Part shown: in pieces, positions 30,643 to 33,998 of the stretch
Layout of the letters: every line of letters starts with the position of its first letter
Numbering within the stretch: the stretch's first letter is position 1
Assembly (NCBI GenBank): GCA_964485695.1
Contig: CAZAKZ010000055.1
Coordinates: 1 to 33,998 of the forward strand
Direction: 5' to 3'
Source: CAZAKZ01 sp964485695
GTDB taxonomy: Bacteria > Planctomycetota > JAFGQW01
Length of the DNA: 33,998 nucleotides
Translations under genes and position numbers: made by a program
Notes under the pieces: model-generated
Told to the model about the DNA's origin: nothing
The model's input: only the letters and a program-made list of their open reading frames with translations
Databases searched by the model: none

Positions 30643-33057
30643 TCACTCCATTCCGGGATCCAGCAGCGCCTCGTCGAACACCTTCTCCATTCGCCTGAAG
30701 GAATCCAGCCTCGACTCCGCCGTACGCCAGCCGTGGCCCTCCACCGGATAGGACACCAGGTCCCAGCCGGTCTTTTTGAGCTCGATGAGGCGCTGCACGA
30801 GGCGCATGGTGTCCTGGAAATGGACGTTCGTGTCCGCCACGCCGTGCTGGATCTGGAGCCGGTCCTTCAGGTTCTTGGCGAGGAAAATGGGAGAGCTCCG
30901 CTTGTAGGCGTCCTTGTCCTCCTGGGGCAGGTTCAGGATGCGGGAGGTGTACCAGTGGTTGTAGTGGTTCCAGTCCGTCACCGGATACAGTGCCACCCCC
31001 GCCCGGAAGAGGCCCGGCCGGGTGAACAGGGCCATGAGGGTGTAGAAGCCCCCGTAGCTGCCGCCGTAGAGGCCTACCCGCTTTCGGTCCACGCCGCACG
31101 TCTTCGACAGATACTGGATGGCCGCCCGGCCGCTGTCCACCTCGGTGCAGCCCATGTAGCGATAGATCTCGGTGCGGCAGCCGCGGCCATACCCCGAGCT
31201 GCCGCGGTAATCGAGGTCCAGAATGTAGTAGCCCTTCCGGAGCAGGTACTGCCCGAAGAGGAAGTTGAAGGCCCTCCTCTGCCAGCGCTTGTGGGCGTAC
31301 TGGGCATAGCCCGCGCCGTGGACGTGGATGATGGCCGCCTTCTCCTTCCGGGGTTTCGGCGGCACGAAGAGGCGGGCATAGACGGGGTTGCCGTGGCTGT
31401 CCGGGAAGTGGACCACCTTCGGGGCGATCCACTTCATGGATCGGAACGCGTCCGTGGCACCGCGGATGATGCGGCGAACCACTCTGGGATTCTCCTTCTT
31501 TCCGGTGAGTTCCATCAGGGTCAGGGCCGCCGGCTGGGTCGGGGTGGAGTGCGTCACCACGATATGCTTACCATCGGGGGAAAACGCCGCGTCTTCGATG
31601 CCCCGGAACGCGCCCGTGAGGCAGCGGCGCTTGCCGCCCGCGAGCGGCAGGGTGTAGAGGTGCCGCTCTCCCGGGTGCCTTTCGTTGGTGACGAGATAGA
31701 ACCGATCCCGGTTCCAGGAGAGGCGGACGTTCTGCACCTCGAACTCACCGCGGGTGAGCTGCTTGCGGAATCGGCCGGACCTGTCGGCGGTGTAGAGGTG
31801 TGCGTAGCCCGTCGCCTCGGAGATGAACCAGAGGGTCCTCGAGTCCTTCAGCCAGCCGAAGCGGCTCCATGCCGGTCCGCCGATCCAGGCGGGATCGTGG
31901 TGGGCGTCCACCACCTCGGCCTTGGCCGTGGCGGGATTCAGGGTCAGGAGCCACCGGGTGCGATAGTCCTGTGCCAGGCCGATGACCGCCAGGGTCCTTC
32001 CGTTCGGCGACCATCGGAACGAGCGGCAGGACGCCTTGTGGTTCCGGAGCGCCTCGGGATCGATGAACTTCATCTTGAGGGACTTCAGGTTCAGGATGCC
32101 GTAGCGGTCCACGGTGAGGGGTTCTCCCACCTTGGTGCGGGAACCGGTCGTCTCCACGAAGCCGCTCTCGGTGACGTATTTCGGCACCACGGTCCGCTTG
32201 CCGCTACCCGGGGATACAGTGCTGAGACGCACCACCACGTAACGTCCGTCCGGCGAAATGGTCACCGGCGAGGGGCGGCTCTTGTCCGGGGTATAGAAGG
32301 TTCGCACCCGGTTCTTGTCGTACTTCTCGGCCTGCTCTCTCCGCTTGTCGCTCGCTTCGCGGATGCGCCGGCGCTCCTTGATCCACTTGAACAGGCCCTT
32401 CTGCTGCTTGAAGAGCTCCTTCTGGAGGTCGGTCTTGGCCGCGTCCTCCGGTTTTTTCTTCTTGGCCTTGGGCCCGGTTTTCAGGTCGGTGAGCTGGCGT
32501 ACGGAGCTGTCTTTCAGGTCCAGGGCGTGAAAGTTGCCGCTGCGCAGGAAGAAGATGCGCTTGCCGTCCCGCGAAAATCGGGCGCCGGTCTCGGCGGCGG
32601 AGGTCCGGGTCAGCCGCCGCTCCTTGCCCGTGGCCGTCTCCAGGATGAAGATGTCGCCGTTCCGCATGAATACCTGGTGTTTTCGGTCCGGGGTCGTGCG
32701 GCTACGTACGTACCCTGCGGAACCGCGCCGGGATGTCCCCATGGAGGAATAGAGGCTCGGGGGCAGAGCCCATACCTGCTTCAGGCCGAGCTTCTTCGCC
32801 TTGCCGGTCTTGATGTCGTAGACGTACATCGGTCGGGCCTTGGTCCGGTCTTTCAGGGAATGGGTGTAATAGACGGTCTTGCCGTCAGCCGACCAGCCCC
32901 GGTACCGGGGCGAGATGTCGCACCAGATCTGATTCTGGGCCACGAGTTCCAGATTGAGAACCGGGGGTTTCTTCTTCTTCGGCGGAGCGGTTTTTTTCTT
33001 CTGGGCAGGCGCGGCTACGGCCAGACACAGGGCGAGGATAAGGGCGAGGTATCGCAC
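30643..33057 (-). CDS. Secreted S9-family prolyl oligopeptidase-like peptidase
   Basis: 804 residues. A signal peptide (YLALILALCLAVAAPAQ) and a Lys/Pro-rich linker precede a DPP-IV-like beta-propeller (~40-560, with WSADGKTVYYT, FSRDGKRIFFL, SPDGRYVVVRLS and FSPDGKHIVVTHS blades) and a C-terminal alpha/beta hydrolase. The catalytic triad reads Ser667 in GGSYGGF, Asp742 in GVADTNVHF and His775 in VEGHGW. A Lys-rich helical insert (~200-245) interrupts the propeller. The start is GTG with AGGAGG 6 bases upstream. It probably cleaves short peptides in the periplasm or outside the cell. A TACAAT at 33113-33118 could be its -10 box. Confidence 0.92.
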   Translation of the reverse strand: MRYLALILALCLAVAAPAQKKKTAPPKKKKPPVLNLELVAQNQIWCDISPRYRGWSADGKTVYYTHSLKDRTKARPMYVYDIKTGKAKKLGLKQVWALPPSLYSSMGTSRRGSAGYVRSRTTPDRKHQVFMRNGDIFILETATGKERRLTRTSAAETGARFSRDGKRIFFLRSGNFHALDLKDSSVRQLTDLKTGPKAKKKKPEDAAKTDLQKELFKQQKGLFKWIKERRRIREASDKRREQAEKYDKNRVRTFYTPDKSRPSPVTISPDGRYVVVRLSTVSPGSGKRTVVPKYVTESGFVETTGSRTKVGEPLTVDRYGILNLKSLKMKFIDPEALRNHKASCRSFRWSPNGRTLAVIGLAQDYRTRWLLTLNPATAKAEVVDAHHDPAWIGGPAWSRFGWLKDSRTLWFISEATGYAHLYTADRSGRFRKQLTRGEFEVQNVRLSWNRDRFYLVTNERHPGERHLYTLPLAGGKRRCLTGAFRGIEDAAFSPDGKHIVVTHSTPTQPAALTLMELTGKKENPRVVRRIIRGATDAFRSMKWIAPKVVHFPDSHGNPVYARLFVPPKPRKEKAAIIHVHGAGYAQYAHKRWQRRAFNFLFGQYLLRKGYYILDLDYRGSSGYGRGCRTEIYRYMGCTEVDSGRAAIQYLSKTCGVDRKRVGLYGGSYGGFYTLMALFTRPGLFRAGVALYPVTDWNHYNHWYTSRILNLPQEDKDAYKRSSPIFLAKNLKDRLQIQHGVADTNVHFQDTMRLVQRLIELKKTGWDLVSYPVEGHGWRTAESRLDSFRRMEKVFDEALLDPGME

Positions 33058-33164
33058 GTGGGGCCTCCTGTTCCGTCAATATCTCCGGTGGGATTGAAAG
33101 CTTCTGACGGCCATTGTAGCAGGAGCACTGGAGGAATGGGATACGTGGGAACCGGTTAGAGAAC

Positions 33165-33189
33165 GGGGCGACCCGATATGGGCCGCCCC
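33165..33189 (-). terminator. GC-rich hairpin after the partial propeller gene
   Basis: GGGGCGACCC (33165-33174) pairs with GGGCCGCCCC (33180-33189) with a single mismatch around GATAT. It lies just downstream of the minus-strand gene that ends at 33204, and on that strand the bases GTTCTCTAACC follow, so the T run is weak. Confidence 0.5.
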
Positions 33190-33203
33190 GGGGATGTGTG
33201 ATT

Positions 33204-33998
33204 CTATTGAGAGACGTACTTGATGGGTTCGTTGACGCTCACGACCCCCTTGGAATCCAGGGTGACGCCGCACACCCAGAATGGGATGCCCGAAGGCACG
33301 TTTGGCCAGGTGAACGGGACCGTGGTGGCGGAACCGCTGGCATCAATGACCATGGAGAAGAAGGGGATCAGGGCCAGGCCGGCCAGGGTGAAGTTGTCGA
33401 AGGTGAGTGGAATGGTAGCACTGCCCACCTGGAACCCGGCGGTGCCGCTGCCGCTCCAACCGACCACGAACAGGTTGCCGGACTGGTTGTCCGCCCGGGT
33501 GAGCATGAACTGGATGTTGGTATTGGGGGTAAGCGACCCATTGAGCACCATGAAGGGCATGGTGACGTCGATCTGGCTCATGTTCAGTTGGCTGCTGCCG
33601 CCAGTGGCCCAGAGGAACCAGCTGTCCCAGGCCAGGCCCTGCTGCAGGCCCCCGTACATGGATTTGAATTCCTCGATGACGGTGCCGTTCAGAGGATTGT
33701 GCTTTCGGATCAGGCCCCGGGACTGATATCCGACCCACAGGTTTTTGGAGATACTGTCCCAGGCCAGGCCGCGGGGATTGTAGCTGCTCGTGGAAGGGAC
33801 TGTGATCATGGTGATGACCTTCCACTGGACCCAGTCCATCTTGTAGATCCGGTTCAGTTCTTCCCCGAGCCAGAGGACGCCTCCCTTGGCATCCCAGGCC
33901 AGGCCGTGGCTCTTGCCGCCGGTGAACGGGGCCACGAACGACTTGAGCACCATGCCCGTGAGGGGATCGATTTTGAAGATGCTGGGCGAGGGCGGGGC
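33204..33998 (-). CDS. Propeller-like secreted protein, C-terminal part
   Basis: The frame is open to the end of the window, so the N-terminus lies outside. The first ~150 visible residues contain repeats with GLAWDAKGGVLWLGEE, GLAWDSISKNLWVGYQ and GLAWDSWFLWATGG, each about 45-55 residues apart, the pattern of an NHL/propeller-like fold that summarises a value per blade. The last ~115 residues are a beta-sandwich (GSLTPNTNIQFMLT, AGLALIPFF, PFWVCGVTLDSKGVVSVNEPIKYVSQ) similar in style to the C-terminus of the SBBP protein at the start of the window. Export is likely but the signal peptide is not visible. Confidence 0.7.
   Translation of the reverse strand, partial: APPSPSIFKIDPLTGMVLKSFVAPFTGGKSHGLAWDAKGGVLWLGEELNRIYKMDWVQWKVITMITVPSTSSYNPRGLAWDSISKNLWVGYQSRGLIRKHNPLNGTVIEEFKSMYGGLQQGLAWDSWFLWATGGSSQLNMSQIDVTMPFMVLNGSLTPNTNIQFMLTRADNQSGNLFVVGWSGSGTAGFQVGSATIPLTFDNFTLAGLALIPFFSMVIDASGSATTVPFTWPNVPSGIPFWVCGVTLDSKGVVSVNEPIKYVSQ

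Noticed and set aside
30589..33159. An 856-codon open frame on the plus strand across the S9 peptidase gene
   Set aside because: It is the antisense shadow of a high-GC gene with a complete catalytic triad, and its translation is low complexity without family features.
1..33998. CRISPR array, tRNA, rRNA or intact IS element
   Set aside because: No regularly spaced repeats, cloverleaf, rRNA-like conserved block or transposase with flanking inverted repeats was seen.

Overview
The window looks like high-GC chromosomal DNA from a planctomycete-like bacterium, probably an uncultured or environmental lineage. This is an inference from gene content: an SBBP-repeat surface protein, secreted HEAT-repeat proteins, an M14 peptidase with acidic inserts, an S9 peptidase, Tat-exported DUF362, DUF6599, and small beta-sandwich C-termini of the kind common in planctomycete exported proteins. 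Most starts carry good GGAGG-type ribosome binding sites, several genes are stop/start coupled, and a few sigma70-like promoters with an exact TATAAT are visible. There is no rRNA, tRNA, CRISPR array, intact IS or prophage.

Layout. 1-1062: the 3' end of an SBBP-repeat protein, then about 450 bp of non-coding DNA rich in related hairpins. 1063-6588: a Wzt-like ABC ATPase with no permease beside it (-), a DUF523/DUF1722 protein (+), and two tandem, coupled, paralogous secreted HEAT-repeat proteins (-). 6808-8234: a NUDIX hydrolase overlapping an eIF2B-like sugar-phosphate-isomerase-fold gene (+), followed by two strong hairpin terminators. 8258-11399: an M14 zinc carboxypeptidase with its own promoter, a DUF1848 Fe-S protein and a DUF1294 membrane protein (all -).

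11430-14454 is an accessory patch bounded by two copies of a 41-bp direct repeat. It holds an Rpn-type PD-(D/E)XK nuclease gene and a composite of broken genes: a frameshifted, truncated SWIM-zinc-finger gene fused at a short microhomology to a 251-bp, about 98% identical inverted copy of part of the RND pump gene located 7 kb away, then a further short fragment. 14486-16669 encodes a secreted heparinase II/III-type polysaccharide lyase with a recognisable promoter and a long 5' leader.

16686-23163 is a complete tripartite efflux operon: a 41-bp palindromic operator, a MarR repressor, a membrane-fusion protein, an AcrB-type RND permease and a TolC-type outer-membrane lipoprotein, with overlapping reading frames. 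23221-24537 is a radical SAM protein with an N-terminal SPASM-like cysteine set and a C-terminal beta-sandwich.

24649-27973 (-) is a compact three-gene unit: a DUF6599 protein, a Tat-exported DUF362 protein and a NapH-NapG-like fusion with six predicted 4Fe-4S cysteine sets. It looks like an uncharacterised membrane electron-transfer module and is the best candidate here for an undescribed system. 28280-28597 is a solitary HigA-like antitoxin under a near-consensus promoter. 28705-33057 (-) carries an unknown helical protein with a leaderless-type promoter, ComB-like 2-phosphosulfolactate phosphatase, a CoA-binding protein and an S9 peptidase. The window ends in a partial NHL/propeller-like secreted protein (-).
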